Part shown: positions 8,456-17,188 of the stretch, piece by piece
How positions within the stretch are numbered: the stretch's first letter is position 1
How the letters are laid out: each line of letters opens with the position of its first letter
DNA from: Campylobacter fetus subsp. fetus
GTDB lineage: Bacteria; Campylobacterota; Campylobacteria; Campylobacterales; Campylobacteraceae
Reading direction: 5' to 3'
NCBI RefSeq assembly: GCF_900475935.1
Contig: NZ_LS483431.1
Span: 1,550,001 to 1,614,000, forward strand
Length of the DNA stretch: 64,000 bases
Made by a program: the position numbers and the translations under genes
Notes under the pieces: generated by a model
Seen by the model: only the letters and a program-made list of their open reading frames with translations
Databases searched by the model: none
Told to the model about the DNA's origin: nothing

Positions 8456-9790
8456 TTGAAATATTACATATACCCAAACGGTAAAGTTGGACAAGATATA
8501 AAAAGAATACTTGAAAAAACAGGTTTTGATAAAGAATTTATAGAAGTAAATGATGAATTTGTAAAGAACAACCATAAAGAAATGCAAGATGGAATAGTTC
8601 TCATATCATCGCAAAAATACTACTTTGATATAGCAAAAAAATGCACTAAATTTGATTTGAAATATACAAATGGAATAAAATTTGCGGCTGATATTTTAAA
8701 TAAATTTATACTTACAATTAGCCCTATGAATAAAAATATCGGGGTAATATTAGCAGGTCCTGCCGGAAATAAACACCGAGGAAGCGTACTTAATAACTTA
8801 ATTAAAGGCGGGGGGGGGTATAAGCTATTTTTCTTTGCTTCTAGCAAACAACAAATTAACGACTCAAAAGATCAAATACAAAACGAATGGGTAATGTGGC
8901 TTTATGAAAGAGAGATATTTAAATACTTAAATTCAATAAGCTTAGCTATAACTGAATGCGGAGAAACTTTTGCTCCAGGAGTTACAACTTTTTATATAGC
9001 GCACACCATATCTTTAGCAGAAAATAATTTTTTAAATCCAAAAATTTATAAATCACAATTTTATAGGTATATGATGAACTCCGACTTTATAGTCATTTCA
9101 TCAAAACAAGACTATGATTATATACAAAATCTCTCAAAAGAGATATTTGGAAGCGAAGATATGTCACACAAGCTACTTAAGTTTGGAAATCCGAGTCTAG
9201 AACAAAGCATATTATCTTACGGAGATTTCAAAAAAACAGAGAAAAAAGTCGTATTATTATCGTTCAACATCATTACATATGAAAATCCAAATTCCATTAT
9301 CAAACTTATAGACGCTCTTTTGCAAAAAGATATAGAGGTATATTTTAGACCTCATCCTGTTTTAAAAGAACATAGTATTTCAATATATATTAAAAATAGG
9401 TATGAAAATGATAGAAATTTTATATTTGATAGTACTGTAAAATTCTCAAATGAACTAAAATCAAAAGTTACGACTATAATATCAGATGTGAGTTCCATGG
9501 CTCACACATTTCCGCTTACAACGCTAAAACCAGCTATCATATATATAGATGATGAGTCTAATTTTTATCAAAATATTGATGAAATTGTAAGAAATCCTAT
9601 TCAAATTCATGCCAAAAATCCAAGCGAATGTATTGAATTAATAAACAAAATATACAATAATCAAGATATCTTTAAAAGCGATATATCGTCTTTTAGATCC
9701 AAAAATATTTATAACGATATAGGCTCTCAAGACAGTACGTCTAAAAAAATAGCAAATTTTATAGATGAAATAATCAGACTAAAACATTAA
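8456..9790 (+). CDS. TagF-like (CDP-glycerol glycerophosphotransferase-like) transferase, paralog 1, phase-variable, ON
   Basis: I place the start at TTG 8456, because an AAAGG sequence lies 7 bases upstream and the protein then opens 'KYYIYPNG' like its paralogs; an ATG at 8435 is possible and adds seven residues. The protein has an N-terminal 'IYPNG...' module and a C-terminal half like the nucleotide-binding lobe of TagB/TagF enzymes: 'EVYFRPHP' and 'TIISDVSSMAHTFPLTTLKPAI'. Those enzymes transfer a phosphopolyol from a CDP donor. A G9 tract at 8810-8818 is in frame (Gly-Gly-Gly). This is the first of nine related genes in the window. The donor is unknown; MeOPN or another phospho-group is possible. 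Confidence 0.75.
   Translation: MKYYIYPNGKVGQDIKRILEKTGFDKEFIEVNDEFVKNNHKEMQDGIVLISSQKYYFDIAKKCTKFDLKYTNGIKFAADILNKFILTISPMNKNIGVILAGPAGNKHRGSVLNNLIKGGGGYKLFFFASSKQQINDSKDQIQNEWVMWLYEREIFKYLNSISLAITECGETFAPGVTTFYIAHTISLAENNFLNPKIYKSQFYRYMMNSDFIVISSKQDYDYIQNLSKEIFGSEDMSHKLLKFGNPSLEQSILSYGDFKKTEKKVVLLSFNIITYENPNSIIKLIDALLQKDIEVYFRPHPVLKEHSISIYIKNRYENDRNFIFDSTVKFSNELKSKVTTIISDVSSMAHTFPLTTLKPAIIYIDDESNFYQNIDEIVRNPIQIHAKNPSECIELINKIYNNQDIFKSDISSFRSKNIYNDIGSQDSTSKKIANFIDEIIRLKH
8810..8818 (+). repeat. Poly-G phase-variation tract, G9 (gene ON)
   Basis: Nine Gs after GGC and before TA, in frame in TagF-like paralog 1. Confidence 0.9.
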
Positions 9791-9840
9791 AAAATATATC
9801 TATTGAACGATATACTATAAATTTTTAATTGAAATTAAAG

Positions 9841-9846
9841 TATACT
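9841..9846 (+). promoter_or_regulatory. Candidate -10 box (TATACT)
   Basis: TATACT 37 bases before the GT9 gene, within a 93-base gap. The match is imperfect, and a second similar box lies at about 9810. Confidence 0.35.
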
Positions 9847-9883
9847 AATATATGGAAAAAAAATTAACACATAAAGTAAGCTT

Positions 9884-10741
9884 ATGAAAATTCTTATCAT
9901 AAAGCTTGGGTACTCAGAAACATTTATAGACGACAATTCGCGCGTGGTTAGTTTAGGAGACGTGCTAAGAGCAACTCCTATCATAGAAGCTCTGCATCAA
10001 AAATATAATAATGCAAAGATCAGTTGGCTAACTAGCCAAGAGGCTTTTACGCTTATAAACGGCGCTAAATTTTTAAGTGAAACAATAATTTATAATGATA
10101 AATTTAGCGGCGAGTTTGATATGGTTATAAATTTGGAGAAATTCGATGAAATTTTTGAGCTGCTAAAACGTATAAAATCTAAACAAATAGTTGGATTTAT
10201 CAAAGAAAATAACTGCTTAAATATAAGTCCGAAAAACGATAAAATTTTAAAATATATAAAAGAAAGCGGTAGCTGCAGAGTTTGGCAGGAACTTATATTT
10301 GATATGCTTGGTTTAAAATGGCAAAACCAAAAGTATAATCTTGGTTATAAACCAAAAAATGGTATTTTGCACGAAGTTGGGCTTAATTATTTAGTAGGTA
10401 GTAAATGGCCGACAAAAGCTATGAGTTTAATAAAATGGAATGAATTAGCAAATATTCTTAATAAGCTAAATATAAATTTTTCCTGGCAAGAAGGAAAAGA
10501 AAATTTAAAAGAGTATATTGAATGGATAAACTCATGCGAAACTATCATAACGCAAGATAGCCTTGGAATGCACATAGCTATGGCATTAGACAAAAGAGTA
10601 ATAGCTCTGTTTGGGCCTACAAACTATATGGAAATTTACCCATATGGGCAAACAGATATCATAAATGTGGATTGGAGCTATAAAAATCCGAGCATGGATA
10701 GTTTGAATTTGCAAGATATTTTAAATTTAATCAAAGGTTAA
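9884..10741 (+). CDS. Glycosyltransferase family 9 (heptosyltransferase-like)
   Basis: This 285-residue protein shows the ADP-heptose:LPS heptosyltransferase pattern: N-terminal 'MKILIIKLG....VSLGDVLRATPIIEAL', a middle region with 'VINLEKFDE', and the C-terminal donor-site segment 'ITQDSLGMHIAMALDKRVIALFGPTNY'. It is shorter than typical WaaC/WaaF (about 320-340 residues), mostly between the two lobes. The enzyme would work on the cytoplasmic side of the inner membrane and add a heptose or related sugar. It is followed three bases later by a GT2 gene and has no poly-G tract. Confidence 0.82.
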   Translation: MKILIIKLGYSETFIDDNSRVVSLGDVLRATPIIEALHQKYNNAKISWLTSQEAFTLINGAKFLSETIIYNDKFSGEFDMVINLEKFDEIFELLKRIKSKQIVGFIKENNCLNISPKNDKILKYIKESGSCRVWQELIFDMLGLKWQNQKYNLGYKPKNGILHEVGLNYLVGSKWPTKAMSLIKWNELANILNKLNINFSWQEGKENLKEYIEWINSCETIITQDSLGMHIAMALDKRVIALFGPTNYMEIYPYGQTDIINVDWSYKNPSMDSLNLQDILNLIKG

Positions 10742-10744
10742 AAA

Positions 10745-11977
10745 ATGTTTTCTATAGTTATAACTACTTATAATAGATCAAAGCTTCTAAAAAGATGTCT
10801 AGATAGCATAAAAAATCAGACTTTTAACCGATACGAGGTTTTAATTTTGGATGATTGCTCTAGTGATGATACAAGCGAGATGGTTAAAGAATACACAAAC
10901 GATAGTAAATTTATGTATTTTAAAGCAGAGTCAAACTATGGCAGTAGCAATTTAATATTCAACGAATACATAGTCAAGCAAAAATTAAATAAGTATGAAT
11001 ATATATTGTATATGTCAGATGATGATTTTTTAGATAAAAATTCTCTATTAGAATCATATAACCTCATCAATAAATACGGACACATAGATGTAATTTTATG
11101 CAAAATATCATTTAATTACGGCGATATAATAGTACAAAGTCCGGATGATGGCTCTACTTCCGAATACTTTGAGTTCAGTGATCAAAATTCGCATAAAGCA
11201 TTGTCAAAATATCGCTTTATGTATCATAATAATCTAAACTATAAAACAGACATGTATGATTATAATCAAACAGCAACATATGAAGTACCGTACTATAAAA
11301 TGTATCAAAATAAAAAAATAGGTTATTCAAAAAATATAATATATATATTTGATATATCAAGTGAAAATAGGGAAAAATATTTAGATATTAAAAACTACAT
11401 AATGGCTTTAGGCGAACTTTGTTACAGAGAAATTAATTTTATAAACAATAAAAAAGAAGCTAAAAATATATTTAAATCAAACTTATTACTAAGAATAAAC
11501 TGTGAAGGAAATTTTCTATCATCATTTGATGCATTTCCAGCAAATGTTGTGGTTGAATACCTTTCTAGATTTATAGATCAAGATAATTTTTATGATATCT
11601 TGGATAAATTCGCAACATTTATGAAAGATAGCTTTCAACCCTCATTTGACGAAACATATCATAAATTAAACTCAAAATTATACACATACGAGGAAAGAAA
11701 TGACATTATAAAAAACTCAAAAACATTTATGATATACTGCCAAAACGAATGGGGGAAACAGATAAAAGAGCAGTTTATAAAACAAGGTTTGGAGTGCTTG
11801 GGATTTATAGATGACGCTAATTCCATGAGTTGCGCTGAATTTTTGAAAAGCGGTTTAGAGCCGGATTTTGTATTTATAGCTACCGGAAAACCGAAACTCA
11901 TGAGCGATTTAATAAACAATCTGCAACCATACAAAGGCAAAGTTTTAACTCTGCACGAAAAGGATGATTCACTATGA
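10745..11977 (+). CDS. Glycosyltransferase family 2 with C-terminal Rossmann-like module
   Basis: This 410-residue protein opens with a GT2 (GT-A) domain: 'FSIVITTYNRSKLLKRCLDSIKNQTF', 'ILDDCSSDDT' and the metal-binding acidic motif 'MSDDDF' near residue 95. The last 90 residues form a separate module, 'MIYCQNEWGKQIKEQF...GFIDDANS...VFIATGKP', resembling the PglD-N-type Rossmann domain and the N-terminal module of the TagF-like paralogs in this window. Fusion of that module to a GT2 domain is unusual. The stop overlaps the next gene (ATGA). Donor and acceptor are unknown. Confidence 0.8.
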   Translation: MFSIVITTYNRSKLLKRCLDSIKNQTFNRYEVLILDDCSSDDTSEMVKEYTNDSKFMYFKAESNYGSSNLIFNEYIVKQKLNKYEYILYMSDDDFLDKNSLLESYNLINKYGHIDVILCKISFNYGDIIVQSPDDGSTSEYFEFSDQNSHKALSKYRFMYHNNLNYKTDMYDYNQTATYEVPYYKMYQNKKIGYSKNIIYIFDISSENREKYLDIKNYIMALGELCYREINFINNKKEAKNIFKSNLLLRINCEGNFLSSFDAFPANVVVEYLSRFIDQDNFYDILDKFATFMKDSFQPSFDETYHKLNSKLYTYEERNDIIKNSKTFMIYCQNEWGKQIKEQFIKQGLECLGFIDDANSMSCAEFLKSGLEPDFVFIATGKPKLMSDLINNLQPYKGKVLTLHEKDDSL

Positions 11978-12837
11978 AAAAAACGTTTTCATTTGGAAAA
12001 AACTGGCTTAGATATGTAAAATATATATTAAATGAGGATATTATCCAAAACGCATCAAATTCACTAACTAAATTTATTTCTAATAGCGAATTTAAAAATA
12101 AAATTTTTATAGATATCGGATGCGGAAGCGGTCTGTTTTCACTTTGCGCATTAAGGTTGGGGGCAAAAAAAGTTATAAGTTTTGACATGGACCTTAACTC
12201 AGTACAAGCGGCAAATTTATGTAAGCAAAAATTTGCTCCCGATAGCACAAATTGGGATATTTTACAAGGCTCCATTTTGGATTTAAATTTTTTAAAAAAT
12301 TTAGAATTAGCATTAAAAAATGAACAAATTATAGTATATTCATGGGGAGTTTTACATCATACCGATGATCTAAACTCGGCTATGTTAAATGCTGCAAACT
12401 TAGCCAAATTAGGGGGGGGTATGGCATACATAGCAATTTATAATAAAACAGAAGCTAGTCCTTTTTGGTTAAAAATAAAAAAATTTTATAATAGTACGAA
12501 TATAATTATGAAATTCCTTATGGTAAGCGCTTATACGATATTTTTAACATTTGAAGATATCAGAAAAGGACGCGGACTAAATATGAAAGACAAAAGCAGA
12601 GGAATGCATAAAATTACAGATGTTATCGACTGGTTGGGCGGATATCCTTATGAGCCCGCAACTGCTAATGAAATTAATGATTTTTGGGGTAAACTAGGTT
12701 TTGAATGCACAAAATTTGCTCCTACAAAATACCGTGAGCCGATCTATCCAAAAAGCTTTTTTTATAAATATTTTGTGTATCTAAAACAAGTAGGAACCGG
12801 CTGCAATGAGTTTGTATTTAAGAGTAAAAATGTGTAG
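11974..12837 (+). CDS. Class I SAM-dependent methyltransferase, phase-variable, ON
   Basis: This 287-residue protein has motif I 'FIDIGCGSGLFSLCALRLGA' followed by 'VISFDMD' and 'VYSWGVLHHTDDL', a canonical class I methyltransferase. A G8 tract at 12412-12419 encodes Gly-Gly-Gly in 'AKLGGGMAYIA' and keeps the frame open. It overlaps the GT2 gene by 4 bases at its start and the AsnB gene by 8 bases at its end. It probably methylates a glycan or sugar. Gain or loss of one G would cut the protein about half way, before the C-terminal substrate region. Confidence 0.8.
   Translation: MKKTFSFGKNWLRYVKYILNEDIIQNASNSLTKFISNSEFKNKIFIDIGCGSGLFSLCALRLGAKKVISFDMDLNSVQAANLCKQKFAPDSTNWDILQGSILDLNFLKNLELALKNEQIIVYSWGVLHHTDDLNSAMLNAANLAKLGGGMAYIAIYNKTEASPFWLKIKKFYNSTNIIMKFLMVSAYTIFLTFEDIRKGRGLNMKDKSRGMHKITDVIDWLGGYPYEPATANEINDFWGKLGFECTKFAPTKYREPIYPKSFFYKYFVYLKQVGTGCNEFVFKSKNV
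12412..12419 (+). repeat. Poly-G phase-variation tract, G8 (gene ON)
   Basis: Eight Gs after TA and before TA, in frame in the methyltransferase gene. Here G8, not G9, is the ON length. Confidence 0.9.
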
Positions 12838-14632
12838 AATAGCGGGCGGTTTTGCTACAGATCTAAAAGACAAGATCAAACAAATTGCCTATGCCTTAAG
12901 AAATGGCGGTGAAAATGAAGCTAGGTTTTATTTTGATCAAAATTTTGCACTTTCTCATAATAGATTAGCCATAATAGACCTTAGCCATAATGCAGATCAA
13001 CCGGTGCAAAATGAGCGTTTCGTACTCTGTTTTAACGGAGAAATTTACAACTACAAAGAGATCGCGCGAGATCTTGAATTAGATGATAAATTTAAAAACA
13101 GCGACACATTGGTTTTGCTAGCAGCATATAGCAAATGGGGTAAAAGTTGCTTAGATAAACTTGATGGAATGTTTGCATTTTGTATTTATGACAAATTTGA
13201 AAAAAGCATATTTCTAGCTAGAGACAGACTAGGCGTGAAACCTCTTTATTACTATTTTAAAGATGATAAATTTATATTTGCAAGTGAGTTAAAAGCATTT
13301 TTTGCTTACGATAACTTTGATAAAAGTATAGATCAAACAGCTTTCTCACACTATCTAAACTCAGGATATATGCCAGGCGAACAAAGTATTTTTAAATTTA
13401 TAAAAAAGCTGCCCCCTGCACATTTCTTAGAGTTTTCCAACGTAAAAAAAGAGTTAAAAATCACAAAATACTACGACTTGCGATCTAAATTCAATACTAA
13501 AAAAAGTGTCGATTTAACTAAATTTGAAAATGAGCTAGAAAACAGCATCATATCACGAACAATAAGCGACGTCGAGTTTAGCTCATTTTTAAGCGGTGGT
13601 CTTGATAGTAGTGTTACGGCTACGGTGTTGGCTAAAAACGGATTTAAGTTTAAAACTATTTCAATAGGATTTGAATCCGATAAATTCAATGAGAGCGATT
13701 ATGCTGCCGCAGTTGCAAAAAACTTAGGTTTGGAGCACATAAATTACACTCTTACTCCAAAAATCGCCAAAGATATAATTTTACAACTACCAAGCGTATA
13801 TGATGAGCCTTTTGGAGATAGTTCGGCGATACCTACTCTATTTTTATGCCAAAAAGCAAGGAGTTTATCAAAGGTTGCGCTATCTAGCGATGGCGGAGAT
13901 GAGATAAACTTTGGCTATGCAAGGTATGATTTAAATTATCAACGATATAAATTTTATAAAAAATTCTCGTTTTTAAAACATATATTTTTAAATTTGCCCT
14001 ACCCTCTTTTAAAAAAAGCATTTGAGTTAAATTCAAAAACATTAGGTGTAGACAGATATTACCGTATTAAAGATAGTTTTAAAACCAATAAATTCATGGA
14101 ATTATATGCTCTTGAATTTAGACATTTTAAAAATGACGAAGCAAAACTTTTAGGAATTTCAAATGAACCCAACCTAAGTGAGTTTGAACTAGAAAATGAA
14201 TATGAAAGTATGAGTTTTAGTGATATTTCAACATATTTAAGTGATGATATTTTTGTTAAAACCGATCGCGCGGCAATGAGCGTGAGCTTAGAAGTGAGAG
14301 AGCCGCTTTTGAGCTATAAATTTGTGGATTTTATGATAAAAGCAGATCCTAATTTACGTAAAAATAAAGCTTTATTTAAAGCATATCTTTTAAAACATCT
14401 TCCAAAAGAGCTTGTAATGAGACCAAAAATGGGATTTGCTCTTCCTATTGAAGAGTGGTTTCATACTGATTTGGGATATCTTTTAGATGAATATTTAACA
14501 AATCAAGATTTTTTTGATAAGCAATATATTTTAAATTTAGTTCAAGATTTTAGAGATAAAAAGAGAGTAAATTTTGCTAAAATTTGGCATATTTTACTAT
14601 TTTTGATGTGGAAAAAAAGGTGGAACATATGA
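12830..14632 (+). CDS. asnB: Asparagine synthase (glutamine-hydrolysing)-type amidotransferase
   Basis: The start is ATG 12830, which puts Cys at position 2 ('MCRIAGG') as the N-terminal glutaminase nucleophile; a longer upstream frame exists but would bury it. The 600-residue protein has the class II glutaminase domain ('LSHNRLAIIDLS', 'CFNGEIYNYKE') and an ATP-pyrophosphatase synthetase domain ('FLSGGLDSS', 'SSDGGDEINFGY'). In glycan loci such enzymes often amidate a sugar carboxylate and need not make free asparagine. It overlaps its neighbours on both sides. A second copy lies at 20989. Confidence 0.85.
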   Translation: MCRIAGGFATDLKDKIKQIAYALRNGGENEARFYFDQNFALSHNRLAIIDLSHNADQPVQNERFVLCFNGEIYNYKEIARDLELDDKFKNSDTLVLLAAYSKWGKSCLDKLDGMFAFCIYDKFEKSIFLARDRLGVKPLYYYFKDDKFIFASELKAFFAYDNFDKSIDQTAFSHYLNSGYMPGEQSIFKFIKKLPPAHFLEFSNVKKELKITKYYDLRSKFNTKKSVDLTKFENELENSIISRTISDVEFSSFLSGGLDSSVTATVLAKNGFKFKTISIGFESDKFNESDYAAAVAKNLGLEHINYTLTPKIAKDIILQLPSVYDEPFGDSSAIPTLFLCQKARSLSKVALSSDGGDEINFGYARYDLNYQRYKFYKKFSFLKHIFLNLPYPLLKKAFELNSKTLGVDRYYRIKDSFKTNKFMELYALEFRHFKNDEAKLLGISNEPNLSEFELENEYESMSFSDISTYLSDDIFVKTDRAAMSVSLEVREPLLSYKFVDFMIKADPNLRKNKALFKAYLLKHLPKELVMRPKMGFALPIEEWFHTDLGYLLDEYLTNQDFFDKQYILNLVQDFRDKKRVNFAKIWHILLFLMWKKRWNI

Positions 14633-15735
14633 TAAAAAACGGCAAAAAAGTGCTATTTGTAATCGACCTTATAAAAGGTGGAGGCGGCGCTCAAAAAGTA
14701 CTAAAAATCGCTATGCAAACACTTAAAAAAAATGGATTTGAAACTGAACTAATAGTACTCAAACGATCGAATAAAGAGCTTGATTTTAGCGAGTTTAGAG
14801 TGCATTACGTATTAAATGAAGATGATAAACTACTTCCGAACTCATTTATTATATTAGAAAAATTAAGAAATTTGATGCGTGAATTTGATATAGTTTGTAC
14901 ATTTATAGATTTTATCACAACTTATTATGTTGCATTGGCTATTGAACTAAACTGTTTTTGCGTTAGCAAAAACGCAAATGCGAAGCAAGCTCTTGAGTCA
15001 AGAGAGCTTGTTACGCACAAAACAGACCAAAAACTGATCTGTTTTGTGCGTAACAAGCTCTCTTTCCTATCTCAAAGCTTTGCTTTGAAAGAGCTAAATT
15101 TAGACTTAGCTAAACTCAGCCTTTCTAGAGCAGATAAAGTAGTAGCAAACAGTATCGAATGTCAAAAAGAACTACTTGAATTTGGGATAAAAAACCCATT
15201 ATTACTCAATAATCCTATAATATTACCAAAACATATAGAAAACAATCTAAATTTAAATAAAAATTACGCTTTAGCAGTAGGAAGATTAAGCAAAGAAAAA
15301 GACTACGAAACTATGATAAAAGCATTTAAAAAAGCAAACTGTAAAGACCTAAAATTGATAATTCTTGGAGAAGGCGATCTGAAAAATTCTCTATTAGAAC
15401 TAGCCAAAGGAGCGAATATAGAATTTTTAGGATACAAAAAAAACGTAATAACATATCTTGCAAATGCAAAATTTTTCATTCAAACAAGTCTATTTGAAGG
15501 CTCATCAAACTCCGTTTTAGAAAGCTACGCGCTTGGTGTTCCAGCTATTCTTAGCGATATCCCGCAAAATAGAGAAATTTACAATTTAGATGCCTGCTAT
15601 GTGCCGTGTAAAGATATAACATCTCTTAGCAACTCTATAAGAAAATTAAATGAAAACTCTACTAAATTTAATCCTAATTTAACTAAATTTAGTATAGAAA
15701 ACTTTGAAAAAACACTGTTAGGAATATTTAAATGA
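14629..15735 (+). CDS. Glycosyltransferase family 4 with an in-frame palindromic insertion
   Basis: I start at ATG 14629, which overlaps the stop of the AsnB gene; the open frame begins further upstream. The 368-residue GT-B enzyme has 'VLFVIDLIKGGGGAQKVL', 'ALAVGRLSKEKDYETMIKAF', 'LIILGEGDLKNSL' and the donor-binding 'SLFEGSSNSVLESYALGVPAI'. Between the two lobes, bases 14960-15096 hold a cluster of inverted repeats translated as a Lys-rich segment. Against the related GT4 at 19925 this stretch has about 24 extra residues. It therefore looks like a small palindromic element inserted in frame. The acceptor is unknown. Confidence 0.82.
   Translation: MIKNGKKVLFVIDLIKGGGGAQKVLKIAMQTLKKNGFETELIVLKRSNKELDFSEFRVHYVLNEDDKLLPNSFIILEKLRNLMREFDIVCTFIDFITTYYVALAIELNCFCVSKNANAKQALESRELVTHKTDQKLICFVRNKLSFLSQSFALKELNLDLAKLSLSRADKVVANSIECQKELLEFGIKNPLLLNNPIILPKHIENNLNLNKNYALAVGRLSKEKDYETMIKAFKKANCKDLKLIILGEGDLKNSLLELAKGANIEFLGYKKNVITYLANAKFFIQTSLFEGSSNSVLESYALGVPAILSDIPQNREIYNLDACYVPCKDITSLSNSIRKLNENSTKFNPNLTKFSIENFEKTLLGIFK
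15000..15064 (+). repeat. Perfect 27-bp inverted repeat within a coding region
   Basis: Arms 15000-15026 and 15038-15064 are exact reverse complements around an 11-base loop. Shorter inverted repeats flank it (AAGCTCTTGA/TCAAGAGAGCTT just left; GCGTT/AACGC near 14970). In RNA it would form a very stable hairpin inside the GT4 message. Confidence 0.9.
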
Positions 15736-17186
15736 TCTATATATATCCCAACGGTTACTACACTAAAAAATTAATTTCAATGCTGAAAGAATTTGAGTTT
15801 GAGTTTACAGCTATTGATGATAGCGATCCAAAAACTAGCTTAATATCTATGCAAAAAAATATAAAAAATAATCTTTTATTAATTTGCAATGGTGAAATAT
15901 ATGATATTTTAGAAAAAAACGTAAAAAAATGTGGTATAACAAACTACGAAAACGCTTTTTTGTATTTTGCCAAATTTATAGCAAATAATCTTAAAAATAC
16001 GAAGCTTGAGTTTATAGAAGAGCAAAACATTATCAAACTCAAGCCAAATCCTGTTATAACGCTATTTGACGAGTTTTACATAACTTACTCAATGTTTTTA
16101 AATAATCAAATATTGACGATTTTACATACAAGTTTTGACTCCAAATTTAAATCTTTCAAATCTCCTTTACCAAAAAGAAAACTAAGTATAAATTTATGCT
16201 TTAGCAAAAAAAACAAGCATCTAGGAAATATTGATAATAAATTCATAGATATTTTATATATTTTTAACTCGCAAAAAGATTACGAAACAAATAAAGACTC
16301 CATAAAAAACGGTCTAATAGTGCCTAGCGTACTTACTGAACTAGTAGCAAATAGCGACTTTATACTTACTCTCAACTACCCTAGTTTTCGCACTTATAAA
16401 AGTACTGTAGCATTTTTACCACACTCTTTTCACCCATTTTTAGTAGCAACTAGATTTTTCAGAAGTAACGATAGCTATAAACAGTATATACAAAACGTAT
16501 ATTTTAGAGATTTGGATTATATATTTATTAGCTCAAATTTGGAAAATGAGATTTTAAAAGATAATTTAAATGATAGTTTTGACCAATTACAAAAAGTAGT
16601 AAAAGCCGGATATCCTAGTCTTGATTTTAATATTGCAAATAAAAAAACAAGCAAAAATGCAGATATAGTTCTATTCGCTTATAGTTTTTTAGATGATTTA
16701 TTAAATCATAGCGACCTGGAATGGATTTTAAATGATCTCAAAAAGCGAAATTTAAAAGTTGCGCTCCGATATCACGCATACTATAAAAATCATAATATGA
16801 TGCAAAAGCTGAATAAATTAAAATTAAAATTTAATCTGTTAATAGACGATATGACAAATTACGATATTCTAAACAAAACAAAAGTTTTAGTAAGCGATCT
16901 ATCTAGCATATCTCACACTTTTTCTCTAACATATCTTAGAAAAAGTGTTATTTTTGCTCCATTTGGCAGATATTTTAATGGGGGGGGGTATAGCGTGAGC
17001 TGGCCAGATACTTCTTATCAAATAGAATGCTTTACTAAAGAGAGCTTAGTGGAAAATATAGCGGATCTTATGCAAAGTAGCAATGAAAAAAGTTTAGAAA
17101 TTTACCGTGATAAAAGTGTTTATAATCTCGGGCATTCAAGTGAGTTTATAGCGAATTTTATATTAGAAAAGTTAAAGGAAAAGTAG
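15732..17186 (+). CDS. TagF-like transferase, paralog 2, phase-variable, ON
   Basis: This 484-residue protein starts 'MIYIYPNGYYTKKL...FTAIDDSD', the N-terminal module of this family, and ends with a TagB/TagF-like half: 'VALRYHAYYKNHN' in the RPHP position and 'VLVSDLSSISHTFSLTYLRK'. The usual Arg-Pro-His-Pro is therefore changed to Arg-Tyr-His-Ala. A G9 tract at 16980-16988 near the C-terminus is in frame (Asn-Gly-Gly-Gly-Tyr). The last 71 bases, including the ribosome-binding site and GTG of the next gene, are repeated exactly at 19135-19205. It overlaps the GT4 gene by 4 bases. Function is inferred from the fold only. Confidence 0.72.
   Translation: MIYIYPNGYYTKKLISMLKEFEFEFTAIDDSDPKTSLISMQKNIKNNLLLICNGEIYDILEKNVKKCGITNYENAFLYFAKFIANNLKNTKLEFIEEQNIIKLKPNPVITLFDEFYITYSMFLNNQILTILHTSFDSKFKSFKSPLPKRKLSINLCFSKKNKHLGNIDNKFIDILYIFNSQKDYETNKDSIKNGLIVPSVLTELVANSDFILTLNYPSFRTYKSTVAFLPHSFHPFLVATRFFRSNDSYKQYIQNVYFRDLDYIFISSNLENEILKDNLNDSFDQLQKVVKAGYPSLDFNIANKKTSKNADIVLFAYSFLDDLLNHSDLEWILNDLKKRNLKVALRYHAYYKNHNMMQKLNKLKLKFNLLIDDMTNYDILNKTKVLVSDLSSISHTFSLTYLRKSVIFAPFGRYFNGGGYSVSWPDTSYQIECFTKESLVENIADLMQSSNEKSLEIYRDKSVYNLGHSSEFIANFILEKLKEK
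16980..16988 (+). repeat. Poly-G phase-variation tract, G9 (gene ON)
   Basis: Nine Gs after AT and before TA in TagF-like paralog 2, in frame. Confidence 0.9.
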
Positions 17187-17188
17187 TG
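17118..17188 (+). repeat. 71-bp exact direct repeat, copy 1
   Basis: Identical to 19135-19205. It spans the 3' end of a TagF-like gene, the AAAGGAAAAG ribosome-binding site, the TAG stop and the GTG start of the following gene. Confidence 0.92.
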
